64,000 nt of DNA from G965215145 sp965215145 (GTDB lineage: Bacteria; Bacteroidota; Rhodothermia; Rhodothermales; JANQRZ01), in assembly GCA_965215145.1 (NCBI GenBank), contig OZ244038.1, forward strand, positions 3,596,001 through 3,660,000, given 5' to 3'. Shown here piece by piece: positions 17,409 through 25,665 of the stretch. The notes under the pieces were generated by a model, which worked only from the letters and a program-made list of their open reading frames with translations, ran no database searches and had not been told where the DNA came from. A program made the translations under genes and the position numbers. Each line of letters begins with the position of its first letter. The stretch's first letter is position 1.

Positions 17409-18536
17409 ATGCCCTTCACCCTCCTCCACGAGGACGCCGCGACCGACGCCCGCCTCGGCCGGCTCGACACCGACCACGGGAGCGTCGAGACGCCGGTGTT
17501 CATGCCCGTCGGGACGGTGGGGAGCGTGAAGGCCGTCGAGCAGCGGGAGCTGGCCGAGGACGTGCGGGCGCAGATCATCCTCGGCAACACGTACCACCTC
17601 TACCTCCGCCCCGGCACCGAGGTGCTGGAGGCGGCCGGTGGGTTGCACCGCTTCATGGGCTGGGACGGGCCGATCCTCACGGACTCCGGCGGCTACCAGG
17701 TCTTTTCCCTCGCCGACCGGACGAAGATCACCGAGGAGGGCGCCCGCTTTCAGAGCCACCTCGACGGCTCGTACCACCTCTTCACCCCGGAGCACGTCGT
17801 GGACGTGCAGCGGAGCATCGGGAGCGACGTGCTGATGGTGCTGGACGAGTGCCCGCCGGGCGACACCGACGAGGCGGCGGCGCGGCGCTCGAACGCCCTC
17901 ACCCTACGGTGGGCCGAGCGCGGGCGGCGGCGGTTCCTCGAAACCGAGCCGCGCTACGGGCACCGGCAGGCGCAGTTCGGGATCGTGCAGGGGGTGACGT
18001 ACCCGGAGGTCCGCCGCCAGAGCGCGCGGACCCTCGTGGAGATCGGGTTCGAGGGGTACGCCATCGGCGGCCTCTCCGTCGGCGAGCCGGCGCCGGTGAT
18101 GTACGAGACGGTCGAGGTCTGCACGGCCGTCCTCCCCAAGGAGCAGCCGCGCTACCTCATGGGCGTCGGCACGCCGGCCAACCTCGTTGAGAACGTCGCG
18201 CGGGGGGTCGACCTGTTCGACTGCGTGATGCCGACGCGGAACGGGCGCAACGGGACGGTCTTCACGACGGAGGGCGTGCTGAACATCAAGAACGCGAAGT
18301 GGAAGCGTCACTTCGGCCCCGTAGACCCCGGCCTCGACACCTACGCGAGCGGGCACTCGCGGGCGTACCTCCGCCACCTCATCATCGCCGGCGAGGTGCT
18401 CGGCCTCCAACTCGCGAGCCTGCAGAACCTCGCGCTCTACACCTGGCTCATGCGCGAGATGCGCTCGGCCATCCGCGAGGGCCGCTTCGCCGCGTGGCGC
18501 GCCGAGACCCTGCCCCGGCTCGACCGCCGGATCTGA
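17409..18536 (+). CDS. tgt: Queuine/preQ1 tRNA-guanine transglycosylase, zinc site apparently lost
   Basis: A 375-residue cytoplasmic enzyme exchanging the wobble guanine of GUN-anticodon tRNAs for preQ1. It is full length. D92 sits in the TDSGGYQVFS substrate loop and the nucleophile D271 sits in VDLFDCVMPTRN. The usual C-x-C-x-x-C zinc motif is replaced at 309-314 by L-D-T-Y-A-S, and the usual fourth ligand His (T-x-H-N-L) is Gln339, so all four zinc ligands appear absent. The surrounding SRAYLRHL and LALYTWL segments are conserved. This could be a lineage-specific zinc-free form. The ATG at 17409 matches the family start. Confidence 0.93.
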   Translation: MPFTLLHEDAATDARLGRLDTDHGSVETPVFMPVGTVGSVKAVEQRELAEDVRAQIILGNTYHLYLRPGTEVLEAAGGLHRFMGWDGPILTDSGGYQVFSLADRTKITEEGARFQSHLDGSYHLFTPEHVVDVQRSIGSDVLMVLDECPPGDTDEAAARRSNALTLRWAERGRRRFLETEPRYGHRQAQFGIVQGVTYPEVRRQSARTLVEIGFEGYAIGGLSVGEPAPVMYETVEVCTAVLPKEQPRYLMGVGTPANLVENVARGVDLFDCVMPTRNGRNGTVFTTEGVLNIKNAKWKRHFGPVDPGLDTYASGHSRAYLRHLIIAGEVLGLQLASLQNLALYTWLMREMRSAIREGRFAAWRAETLPRLDRRI

Positions 18537-18578
18537 GGCCGGGCCTAATACCGCCTCTCCGGATTGGTGGCGCATTGC

Positions 18579-18604
18579 GTAGGGGCGGACCCACGTGTCC
18601 GCCC
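18579..18604. repeat. TAGGGGCG-family palindrome
   Basis: TAGGGGCGGAC pairs with GTCCGCCC across a six-base loop. It lies between the convergent tgt and DUF4397 genes. Confidence 0.65.
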
Positions 18605-18657
18605 GCACGCTGGCTCTGCCGAGGATGCACCTCGATTTCGGCGAAGGGTATGGAGAA

Positions 18658-18690
18658 ACCGGGAGGCCCGCGCTCGGCAAGCCCCCCGGT
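18658..18690. terminator. Hairpin between convergent genes
   Basis: ACCGGG pairs with CCCGGT around an inner GGC/GCC stem, just past the stop of the minus-strand DUF4397 gene. It may serve either strand. Confidence 0.35.
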
Positions 18691-18712
18691 CCTGAACGCG
18701 CCCCCGGTTCGG

Positions 18713-21184
18713 CTAGCGCACCAGCGTGAGCCGGCCCGTCTCGGTGAACGTCTCGGCGCCGGCCTCCGCCGTGAGGCGCCACAGGTACGTCCCCGCGGCG
18801 AGGCCCGCCGCGTCGAGCCACAGCGTGCGCGCGGCGCCCGCGGCGACGGCCCCGGCCGGCACGCGGAGCACCTCGCGGCCGAGCGTGTCGTAGACCTCCA
18901 GCCGGACCTCCGCGTCGGCCGGGAGGTCGTAGCGGAGCGTCGTCGTGCGGGCGAACGGGTTGGGGTAGTTGTCCTCGACGGCGAACGCCGCCGGAACGGG
19001 CCCGCCCTCGTTCGAGACCGGCGCCGGGAGGTAGATCTGCGTCGTCCCGTCCGAGAACACGGCGAGGAGCGCCAAGCCCGGCGCGCCCTCAGGCTCGTCG
19101 TCCGTTGAGCGGAATCCCGAAAGCAGCAGCGTCAGCGCCTCCCCGCCGAAGCTGGCGAGGCCGGCCTGGAACGTCGCAATGGGATCAGCTACTGTAGAGC
19201 CACCAGCGTTTGTGACCACCACCTCCGTCAGCGCCGGCTCGACGGGCTGGTACGGCGCGATGTCCGTGTACGAGAGGTCCTCGAACGTTGGATCGGGATC
19301 GCCGCGCGTGTCATCATCGGCCAGGGTGAAGACGTCGATGGCTGAGGCGTCCGGGGTGCCGTGGACGAAGTTCACGTCCACGAACTCCTCCCCGTTCTCA
19401 CCGGTGTCGCGGGCGCCCTCGTTGACGAGCACGGTGAAGTCGGTGTCGATCCCCTCGGGGTTGGCCTCGAAATCGTCCGGCTCCTCGACGCCCACCGCGA
19501 TGAGCTGGTAGAGCACGTCCGGGTCGAACGTCCGGGTGACGCTGAAGAGCGGGTCGCTCGTGTCCTCGTCCGCGCCCCGCGTGACGACGACCTCGACGGG
19601 CGCGCTGGCGGCCACGTCGAGGAACGACGAGGCGTTGCGGAACGGGACGTCGTCGAGGATCCGCTCGCCGTCGATGTAGACGTCCACCTCGTCGAGCGCG
19701 GGGTCCGGGGCGTTGTGGATCACCTGGATCTGCGCGAGCTCCGTGTCCTGCTCCTCGATGTCCTCCTCGTAGACCGGGAAGAGCTGGTAGCCGTCGTCGG
19801 CCGGGTCGCTGAAGGTGAACTGGCTGAGGACGCCGGTGAAGGTGAAGAGGTCGTCCGGGATGGGCTCCCCGTCGATCTCGGTGTCGTCCGCGTTCGGAAT
19901 GCGGAGGCTCACCGTCCCGAAGCCAAGCGTCTCGTCCGAGACCCCGTAGGTCGTCGCCGCGGCGAACGTCTCGTCGGTGGCGTTGGTGGTGAGGTTAATG
20001 ACCTCGATCAGCTCGCTCTCGTACTGCTCGCCGTCGTCGGCGATGTCGGAGAGGGTGACGGCCTGGGGCTGCGGCGGCAGCACGGTGTCGATGATCTGGT
20101 AGTCCGTGAGGTCGTCGCCATTTATCTGGAAGAGGCCGCGGAACTCCGAGGTCTCACCGGTGACGCGGAGCAGCGTGCCGGTGTTGATGGTGCCGTCGGC
20201 GACGTCCTCGTTGAACTCGCCGGAGGTCTGGCGGATGGTGATGCCGCCGGTGTCGTCCTGCATCCGGGTGAAGTCCCCGAGCGCGCGCGTCACGATGCCC
20301 TCGACCTCGACGGTGGTCCCGAGCGGGAGCTGCCGCGCCTCGAAGATGTCGAGCACGCGGGGCAGCAGGAACGTCTCGCCGTCGGGGCGGACGGCGAGGA
20401 GCCCGAAAGCCGGGGCGCCCTCGACCTCATCCTCAGGCGTGAGGAAGCCCGAGGCCAGCAGCGTCAGCACGTTGCCGTCCTCGCCGCGGAAGTCCCCGCG
20501 GAACGTGGCGACGGGCTCCCCCCCCTCGGCCGGCACCACCTCGATGAACCCGTCCACGGGCTGGATCTCGATGTAATCCGTGCTCTCGCCGTACTCCAGG
20601 TCGTCGAAGAGGACGGACGTGCTCTGGGCGCGGCGGAGGTCGATGGTCGGGGCGTCCGGCGTGCCGTGGACGGCGTTGGCGCTCAGGAGCAGCTCGTCCG
20701 TGCCCTCCTCGATGGCGTCGTCCTTGAGGATGAGCCGGGCGGTGGGCTCGGCGCCGCCGGCGGCGCCGTCGAGCGTGACGCCGATGACGACGACCTGGAG
20801 GGTGTCCCCGATGTCCACCGTCACGAGGCTGTCGATCACGATGGCGTCGGGGTCGTCGGGCAGCGTCACCCGGATCTGGTACGGCCCGGCGGTGAGGCCC
20901 GTGTACGGCGTGGCCTCGCGGAAGGCGACGTCGTCGAAGGCCAGCGCCGGGTCGCCGCCGCGCGCCGCCGCGCCGCCCTGCGGGGCGAGGCCGCCCCGGG
21001 AAGCGCCGTCCGGGGGGGCGAGGATGAGGTCGAAGGCGACGTCGACGACGGCGAGGTCGGGGTCGGGCGCGTTGTGGACGACCTGCACCCGCGCCTCGTT
21101 CCCCTGCGCCTGCGCGGTGGCGGGCCACAATGCGGCGGCGGACGCAAGGCAGAGGAGGGTGGTTCGTAGGATCGTAAAAGTCAT
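18713..21184 (-). CDS. DUF4397-repeat secreted protein with type IX sorting domain
   Basis: An 823-residue protein exported by Sec (signal peptide 1-26) and then by the type IX system. DUF4397 units occur at about 32-260 and 500-720, each opening with VQVVHNAPDPDL-like or IQVIHNAPDPAL-like phrases. An OB-fold/DUF5689-like segment (about 285-470; 'VEGIVTR ... DDTGGITIR') lies between. The last ~80 residues are the sorting domain, with DNYPNPFARTTTLRYDLP and a terminal TGRLTLVR. The function is probably surface or extracellular binding. Its first DUF4397 block is almost identical in DNA to that of the next gene upstream. Confidence 0.85.
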   Translation of the reverse strand: MTFTILRTTLLCLASAAALWPATAQAQGNEARVQVVHNAPDPDLAVVDVAFDLILAPPDGASRGGLAPQGGAAARGGDPALAFDDVAFREATPYTGLTAGPYQIRVTLPDDPDAIVIDSLVTVDIGDTLQVVVIGVTLDGAAGGAEPTARLILKDDAIEEGTDELLLSANAVHGTPDAPTIDLRRAQSTSVLFDDLEYGESTDYIEIQPVDGFIEVVPAEGGEPVATFRGDFRGEDGNVLTLLASGFLTPEDEVEGAPAFGLLAVRPDGETFLLPRVLDIFEARQLPLGTTVEVEGIVTRALGDFTRMQDDTGGITIRQTSGEFNEDVADGTINTGTLLRVTGETSEFRGLFQINGDDLTDYQIIDTVLPPQPQAVTLSDIADDGEQYESELIEVINLTTNATDETFAAATTYGVSDETLGFGTVSLRIPNADDTEIDGEPIPDDLFTFTGVLSQFTFSDPADDGYQLFPVYEEDIEEQDTELAQIQVIHNAPDPALDEVDVYIDGERILDDVPFRNASSFLDVAASAPVEVVVTRGADEDTSDPLFSVTRTFDPDVLYQLIAVGVEEPDDFEANPEGIDTDFTVLVNEGARDTGENGEEFVDVNFVHGTPDASAIDVFTLADDDTRGDPDPTFEDLSYTDIAPYQPVEPALTEVVVTNAGGSTVADPIATFQAGLASFGGEALTLLLSGFRSTDDEPEGAPGLALLAVFSDGTTQIYLPAPVSNEGGPVPAAFAVEDNYPNPFARTTTLRYDLPADAEVRLEVYDTLGREVLRVPAGAVAAGAARTLWLDAAGLAAGTYLWRLTAEAGAETFTETGRLTLVR

Positions 21185-22306
21185 GAGAGAGGGGGTCGGG
21201 GTTGAGAGCTGACGCGTGTGCGTCCTGGGGCAAGCGGGTTTGAGTCTCGTACTGACTAGCGGATCACGGTTATCCGGCCGCTCTCGTGGAACGCCTCGGT
21301 CTCGGCCTCGGCTGCGAGGCGCCAGAGGTAGGTCCCCGCGGCCAGCCCCCCCGTCTCGAACCGGAGCGAGAGCCCCGCGCCTACCGCCACCGGCCGAGCC
21401 GGCACGGCCAGCACCCGGCGCCCGAGCACGTCGTAGAGCTCGAGGCGGACGTCGGCGGCGGCCGGGAGGTCGTAGCGGAGGGTGGCGTGCGCGGCCGAGG
21501 GGTTGGGGTGCGGAGCCTCGACGGCGAACGCCGCCGGGGTCGGGCCGCCCTCGTTCGAGACCGTGATCGGGAAGACGACCCGCGTGCCCCCGTCGGCGAA
21601 GGCGAAGAGGAGGGCGAAGTCGGGAGCACCGGGGGGCTCGTCGCCGGGCGTGAGGAACCCCGAGGCCAGCACGGTCGCCGCCTCGCCGCCGAGGCCGCGG
21701 AAGTCCCCGCGGACGGTGGCGAGGACCTCGTCGCCGTCGGCCGACGTGACCTCGATGAACCCGTCCACGGGCTGGATCTCGATGTAATCCGTGCTCTCGC
21801 CGTACTCCAGGTCGTCGAAGAGGACGAACGTGCTCTGGGCGCGGCGGAGGTCGATGGTCGGGGCGTCCGGCGTGCCGTGGGCCGCGTTGAGCGTGAAGAG
21901 CAGGGGGTCCTCACTCTCCTCCCGCGCGTCGTCGTTGAGGATCAGCTCCGCCGTGGGGTCCCCCCCGCCGCCCGGCGCGCCGACGACCACCCCGATGATG
22001 ACGACCTGGAGGGTGTCCCCGATGTCCACCGTCACGAGGCTGTCGATCACGATGGCGTCGGGGTCGTCGGGCAGCGTCACCCGGATCTGGTACGGCCCGG
22101 CGGTGAGGCCCGTGTACGGCGTGGCCTCGCGGAAGGCGACGTCGTCGAAGGCCAGCGCCGGGTCGCCGCCGCGCGCCGCCGCGCCGCCCTGCGGGGTGAG
22201 GCCGCCCCGGGAAGCGCCGTCCTGCGGGGTGAGGATGAGGTCGAAGGCGACGTCGACGACGGCGAGGTCGGGGTCGGGCGCGTTGTGGACGACCTGCACC
22301 CGCGCC
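20538..22306 (-). repeat. Near-identical DNA blocks shared by the two DUF4397 genes
   Basis: Bases 20538-20670 match 21749-21881, and 20792-21095 match 22003-22306, at a constant offset of 1211 bases and with only a few differences. The sequence between and around the blocks is much more diverged. This pattern fits tandem duplication followed by local gene conversion. Confidence 0.85.
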
Positions 22307-22917
22307 CCGCCCCCGGAGGTCAACGTCTGCCCGGCGTTGAGCGCGCCGAAGGAGGCGTCGGACGGGCCGGTCCACATGAAGCTGCCGTAGCTCGTCCCCG
22401 ACCCCGTCAGCTGGAGCGACTGCCCCTCGGGCGTGTCGCTCTCCTCCTCGACCCCGATGTCCGTCGAGGTCTCGCCGTCCGCCGGCCCCCCGACGGCCGT
22501 GAACGACCCCTCGTAGGAGAGGAACTGGCCGGGGACCAGCGCCCCCCCCTCGGCGAGGGCGAGCCCGTCCGGGCTCCCGTTTTGGATGCCCTTGAAAGGC
22601 ACAGAATGGAACGTGAAGCCGCCTTCTGTCACCCCGGCCGTACCGTCGGCACCGACGTTCGCACTGCCGTAGGAGGCGCCGCTGCTAGAGGTCCCGTTGT
22701 AGAAGAAGACGTCGAAGTCGTTGGGGTCGGCGGCGGCGGGGAGGACGACCTCGACGGCCTCGCCGGTATCGGCCCCCTCGTTGTCGTAGTGGAGCTCGTT
22801 GATCCACTGCGCCGAGGCCCCCGGCGTAGCGAGGAGGAACGCCAGCAGGAGCGCGGGGCCCACACGGAGCGCGCTGTTTCGTGAAGTAGAGACCGTAGCC
22901 ATGTCCATGATGAGCAC
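21256..22917 (-). CDS. Secreted LTD-like/DUF4397 protein with type IX sorting domain
   Basis: A 553-residue paralogue of the gene downstream. A signal peptide (about 1-36) is followed by a lamin-tail-like domain (about 37-190, opening with INELHYDNEGADTGE), typical of extracellular nucleases and surface proteins but here without a visible nuclease. A DUF4397 pair (about 205-440) and a type IX sorting domain (about 470-553, HPNPSAAHATLRYDLP and a terminal ITVIR) complete it. No enzymatic motif is seen. It is separated from its paralogue by 71 bases, and the two may form an operon. Confidence 0.83.
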   Translation of the reverse strand: MLIMDMATVSTSRNSALRVGPALLLAFLLATPGASAQWINELHYDNEGADTGEAVEVVLPAAADPNDFDVFFYNGTSSSGASYGSANVGADGTAGVTEGGFTFHSVPFKGIQNGSPDGLALAEGGALVPGQFLSYEGSFTAVGGPADGETSTDIGVEEESDTPEGQSLQLTGSGTSYGSFMWTGPSDASFGALNAGQTLTSGGGARVQVVHNAPDPDLAVVDVAFDLILTPQDGASRGGLTPQGGAAARGGDPALAFDDVAFREATPYTGLTAGPYQIRVTLPDDPDAIVIDSLVTVDIGDTLQVVIIGVVVGAPGGGGDPTAELILNDDAREESEDPLLFTLNAAHGTPDAPTIDLRRAQSTFVLFDDLEYGESTDYIEIQPVDGFIEVTSADGDEVLATVRGDFRGLGGEAATVLASGFLTPGDEPPGAPDFALLFAFADGGTRVVFPITVSNEGGPTPAAFAVEAPHPNPSAAHATLRYDLPAAADVRLELYDVLGRRVLAVPARPVAVGAGLSLRFETGGLAAGTYLWRLAAEAETEAFHESGRITVIR

Positions 22918-23128
22918 GGGTTAGGAGAGGAGGAAGGGCGCGGGGGGTGAGGGGCGAGGGGCGCGGCCCGTGTCGAACCGCGCCCTTCACCTACTGAGGA
23001 CCCCGCCCCGATGGTCCCTAGGAGTCCGGACTTTAGCGTCTCGTAACCCCCGCCCATACGACCCTCTCCGTCCGTGGGCGGCGCGAGCAGGGCGCTCTGC
23101 TCACGCCGTCGCAGCGGTGTGAGGGGGC
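22918..23128. other. Spacer upstream of the DUF4397 genes
   Basis: I see no gene here. The stretch presumably holds the promoter for the two minus-strand DUF4397 genes, but no convincing box stands out. Confidence 0.4.
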
Positions 23129-23263
23129 CTAGCGAACGACGGTGAGCCTGCCCGTTGCAGTCAGCACCTCGCCGGCCGAGCACGTCGAACACCTCCAGCC
23201 CCACGAGCGCCGCGGCGCCGAGGTCGAGGACGACGGTGGCGGCCCGGCGATCGGGTTCGGGTG
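23129..23263 (-). pseudogene. Decayed type IX sorting domain, remnant of a third secreted protein
   Basis: Read on the minus strand, the segment begins with HPNP in one frame, continues as a sorting-domain core (TVVLDLG ... LEVFDVLGR) in a second, and ends as EVLTATGRLTVVR plus stop back in the first. Between LGR and EVLT the ~35 residues normally present are missing. Two frame changes and a deletion leave it non-functional. The rest of the gene is gone. The order on the strand suggests a third tandem paralogue. Confidence 0.7.
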
Positions 23264-23504
23264 AGAGAAGTGGGGGGTTTGGCGAACACCTTGATCTACC
23301 CGTGGAGCAGAGCGCAAACTCCTGAGGCACCTGGTTGCGCACCCTTTTCCTACTCATTGAGTACCGATGCATCTAGCCCACCATTGTCCCTAAGCCTAAC
23401 CTTACCCCGTTCGGTCCGCCTCTCCGCTGACTCTCCCCCCAATCCCCACGAACCCGGTTCGGCAGGCGCGGTACCACGGCCGCCCTCCCGGTCGCTGCCG
23501 AGCC

Positions 23505-24770
23505 ATGCGCGAGTTCGACGTCCCCGCCTTCTACCAGAGCCCCGTCATCACGGCGGTCAAGCAGGCCCGCCGCGCGGCCGACCCCCGCAAGCGGGACCTC
23601 GCCCCGAGCGTGCTGGACTTCGGGCCGGTGCGGTTCCTCGTCCCGCGCCACTTCGGGTTCTGCTACGGGGTCGAGAACGCCATCGAGATCGCGTACCGCG
23701 CGCTGGAGGAGCACCCGGAGCGGGCCGCCGCCGGGCGGCTGTTCCTGCTCTCCGAGATGATCCACAACCCCCACGTCAACGAGGACCTCCAGGCCCGCGG
23801 CATCCGGTTCCTCCGGACGACGGCCGGCGAGCAGCTCATCCCCTTCGACGCGCTCGGGCCGGGCGACACCGTGATCGTCCCCGCCTTCGGCACCACGCGC
23901 GAGATCACGGCCGAGTTGGAGGCGCGGGGCGTGGACACCCGGGCCTACAACACGACGTGCCCGTTCGTCGAGAAGGTGTGGAAGCGGAGCGCGCAGATCG
24001 GCCGGAAGGACTACACCATCGTCGTCCACGGCAAGCGGTTCCACGAGGAGACCCGCGCGACGTTCAGCCACGCCCAGGCCAACGCCCCCGTCGTCGTCGT
24101 CCGCGACCTCGCCGAGGCCGAGAAGCTGGCCCGCGTCGTCCGCGGCGGGGAGGGCGCGGCGTACTTCTTCCGGGAGTTCTCCGAGCGCTTCTCCGAGGGG
24201 TTCGACCCCGCGCGCGACCTCCGGCGGATCGGCGTGGTGAACCAGACGACGATGCTGGCGACGGAGACGGAGGCCATCGCGGCGCTGCTCCGCGCCGCCG
24301 TCCGCGAGCGCTACGGCGAGGCCGACCTGAGTGAGCACTTCGCCGACACGTCTGACACCCTCTGCTACGCGACGAAGGAGAACCAGGACGCGACCTACGC
24401 CCTCATCGCGCGCGGCGCCGACCTCGCCCTCGTCGTCGGCGGCTACAACTCCTCCAACACGAGCCACCTCGTCGAGCTCTGCGGCGAGGTGATGCCGACG
24501 TTCTTCGTCTCCGGCCCCGAGGACGTCGGCCGCGACGCGGTCCGCCACTTCGACCTCCACGACCGCGCCGTGCGCGAGACCGCGGGCTGGTTCCCCTGGG
24601 CCACCGCCGCCGAGCGCCCGGTCGAGATCGTGCTCACCGCCGGCGCCTCGTGCCCGGACGCCCTCCTCGACGGCGTCGTGCAGCGGGTGCTCGGGTGGTT
24701 CGAGCCTGAGGACATCCGCCCGGTCGAGGAGGTGCTCGCCCCGTTCGAGGCGGCGAGCAGTGAGCAGTGA
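23505..24770 (+). CDS. ispH: 4-hydroxy-3-methylbut-2-enyl diphosphate reductase
   Basis: Last enzyme of the MEP isoprenoid pathway, an iron-sulfur protein making IPP and DMAPP. Cluster cysteines are C53 (GFCYGVENAI), C152 (TTCPFVEKV) and C287 (DTLCYATKENQ). The VVHGKRFHEET segment (174-184) and the N-terminal extension are those of the cyanobacterial/plant-type enzyme rather than the ~316-residue E. coli form, which fits the 421-residue length. Its product feeds the menaquinone side chain used by MenA in this window. The final codons (SSEQ) run into a seven-base GAGCAGT array. Confidence 0.95.
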   Translation: MREFDVPAFYQSPVITAVKQARRAADPRKRDLAPSVLDFGPVRFLVPRHFGFCYGVENAIEIAYRALEEHPERAAAGRLFLLSEMIHNPHVNEDLQARGIRFLRTTAGEQLIPFDALGPGDTVIVPAFGTTREITAELEARGVDTRAYNTTCPFVEKVWKRSAQIGRKDYTIVVHGKRFHEETRATFSHAQANAPVVVVRDLAEAEKLARVVRGGEGAAYFFREFSERFSEGFDPARDLRRIGVVNQTTMLATETEAIAALLRAAVRERYGEADLSEHFADTSDTLCYATKENQDATYALIARGADLALVVGGYNSSNTSHLVELCGEVMPTFFVSGPEDVGRDAVRHFDLHDRAVRETAGWFPWATAAERPVEIVLTAGASCPDALLDGVVQRVLGWFEPEDIRPVEEVLAPFEAASSEQ

Positions 24771-24840
24771 GCAGGGGCTAGCGCATCGTCGCGGAGCCGG
24801 CTCCCCTTCCCTAGTCCCTCTTCCCCGATCCCCCTTCCCC
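24755..24840 (+). repeat. Seven-base tandem arrays around the ispH-methyltransferase junction
   Basis: GAGCAGT units step in sevens at 24755-24775 across the ispH stop. Pyrimidine-rich units (CCCCTTC, CCTAGTC) step in sevens from 24803 to 24840, ending two bases before the next start codon. Confidence 0.65.
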
Positions 24841-24842
24841 CT

Positions 24843-25610
24843 GTGGCCTGGTACGAGGACTGGTTCGACTCCGACGCCTACGAGGTCGTCTACCGCCAGC
24901 GCGACCTCTCGGACGCCGGCCGCCTCCTCGACCTCGTCGAGCGCGTGGCCGCGCCCGCGCCCGGCGCTGAGGTCCTCGACGTGGCGTGCGGGCGGGGGCG
25001 CCACGCGCGCTCGCTGGCCCGGCGCGGCTACCGCGTCACCGGCGTGGACCTCTCCGAGAACGCCGTCCGCACGGCCCGCCGCCGCGCCGCCGAGGAGGGG
25101 CTCGCCGTGGACTTCCGCGTGGCGGACATGCGCGCCCTCCCGTTCGAGGCCGCCTTCGACGGCGCCGTCAACCTGTTCACCTCGTTCGGGTACTTCGACG
25201 ATGACGCCGAGCACGCGCAGGCCATCGGCGAGATGGCGCGCGCGCTCCGGCCCGGCGGCTGGCTCGTGCAGGACTTCCTGAACGCCGAGTACGCCGCCGC
25301 CACGCTCATCCCCGAGGACGAGCGCGACGCCGCCGGGGTCCGCATCCTTCAGCGGCGCTGGCTGAGCGACGGCGCCACCCCGCGGATCAACAAGCGCATC
25401 GAGCTCTGCTGCTTCGACCACGCCGCCGGCGAGCCCGACCGCCACGTCTTCACCGAGTCCGTCCGCCTCCTCACCCGCGCCGACTTCGAGCGGATGTACG
25501 CGGGCGCGGGGCTGGAGCTCGTCGGGACATTCGGGGACTACGACGGCGGCCCCTACACGCCCGAAAGCCCCCGGCTTATTTTGCACGCGCGCAAGCCAGA
25601 GGGCGCCTAG
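24843..25610 (+). CDS. Class I SAM-dependent methyltransferase
   Basis: A 255-residue soluble methyltransferase. Motif I is VLDVACGRGRHA (about residues 43-54), with the acidic ribose-binding residue in GVDLS (about 65-69), motif III near FRVADMRALPF, and a Leu-Arg-Pro-Gly-Gly motif (about 137-141). The C-terminal half (150-255) is a variable beta-rich substrate domain. The substrate cannot be read from sequence. The GTG at 24843 is the only start ahead of motif I in the frame. It sits between ispH and the M20 dipeptidase. Confidence 0.85.
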   Translation: MAWYEDWFDSDAYEVVYRQRDLSDAGRLLDLVERVAAPAPGAEVLDVACGRGRHARSLARRGYRVTGVDLSENAVRTARRRAAEEGLAVDFRVADMRALPFEAAFDGAVNLFTSFGYFDDDAEHAQAIGEMARALRPGGWLVQDFLNAEYAAATLIPEDERDAAGVRILQRRWLSDGATPRINKRIELCCFDHAAGEPDRHVFTESVRLLTRADFERMYAGAGLELVGTFGDYDGGPYTPESPRLILHARKPEGA

Positions 25611-25665
25611 CCGGTGAGCTTCGGCGCCGGCGCACCCCACCTCCGCACTCCACCCCCCATCTCTC

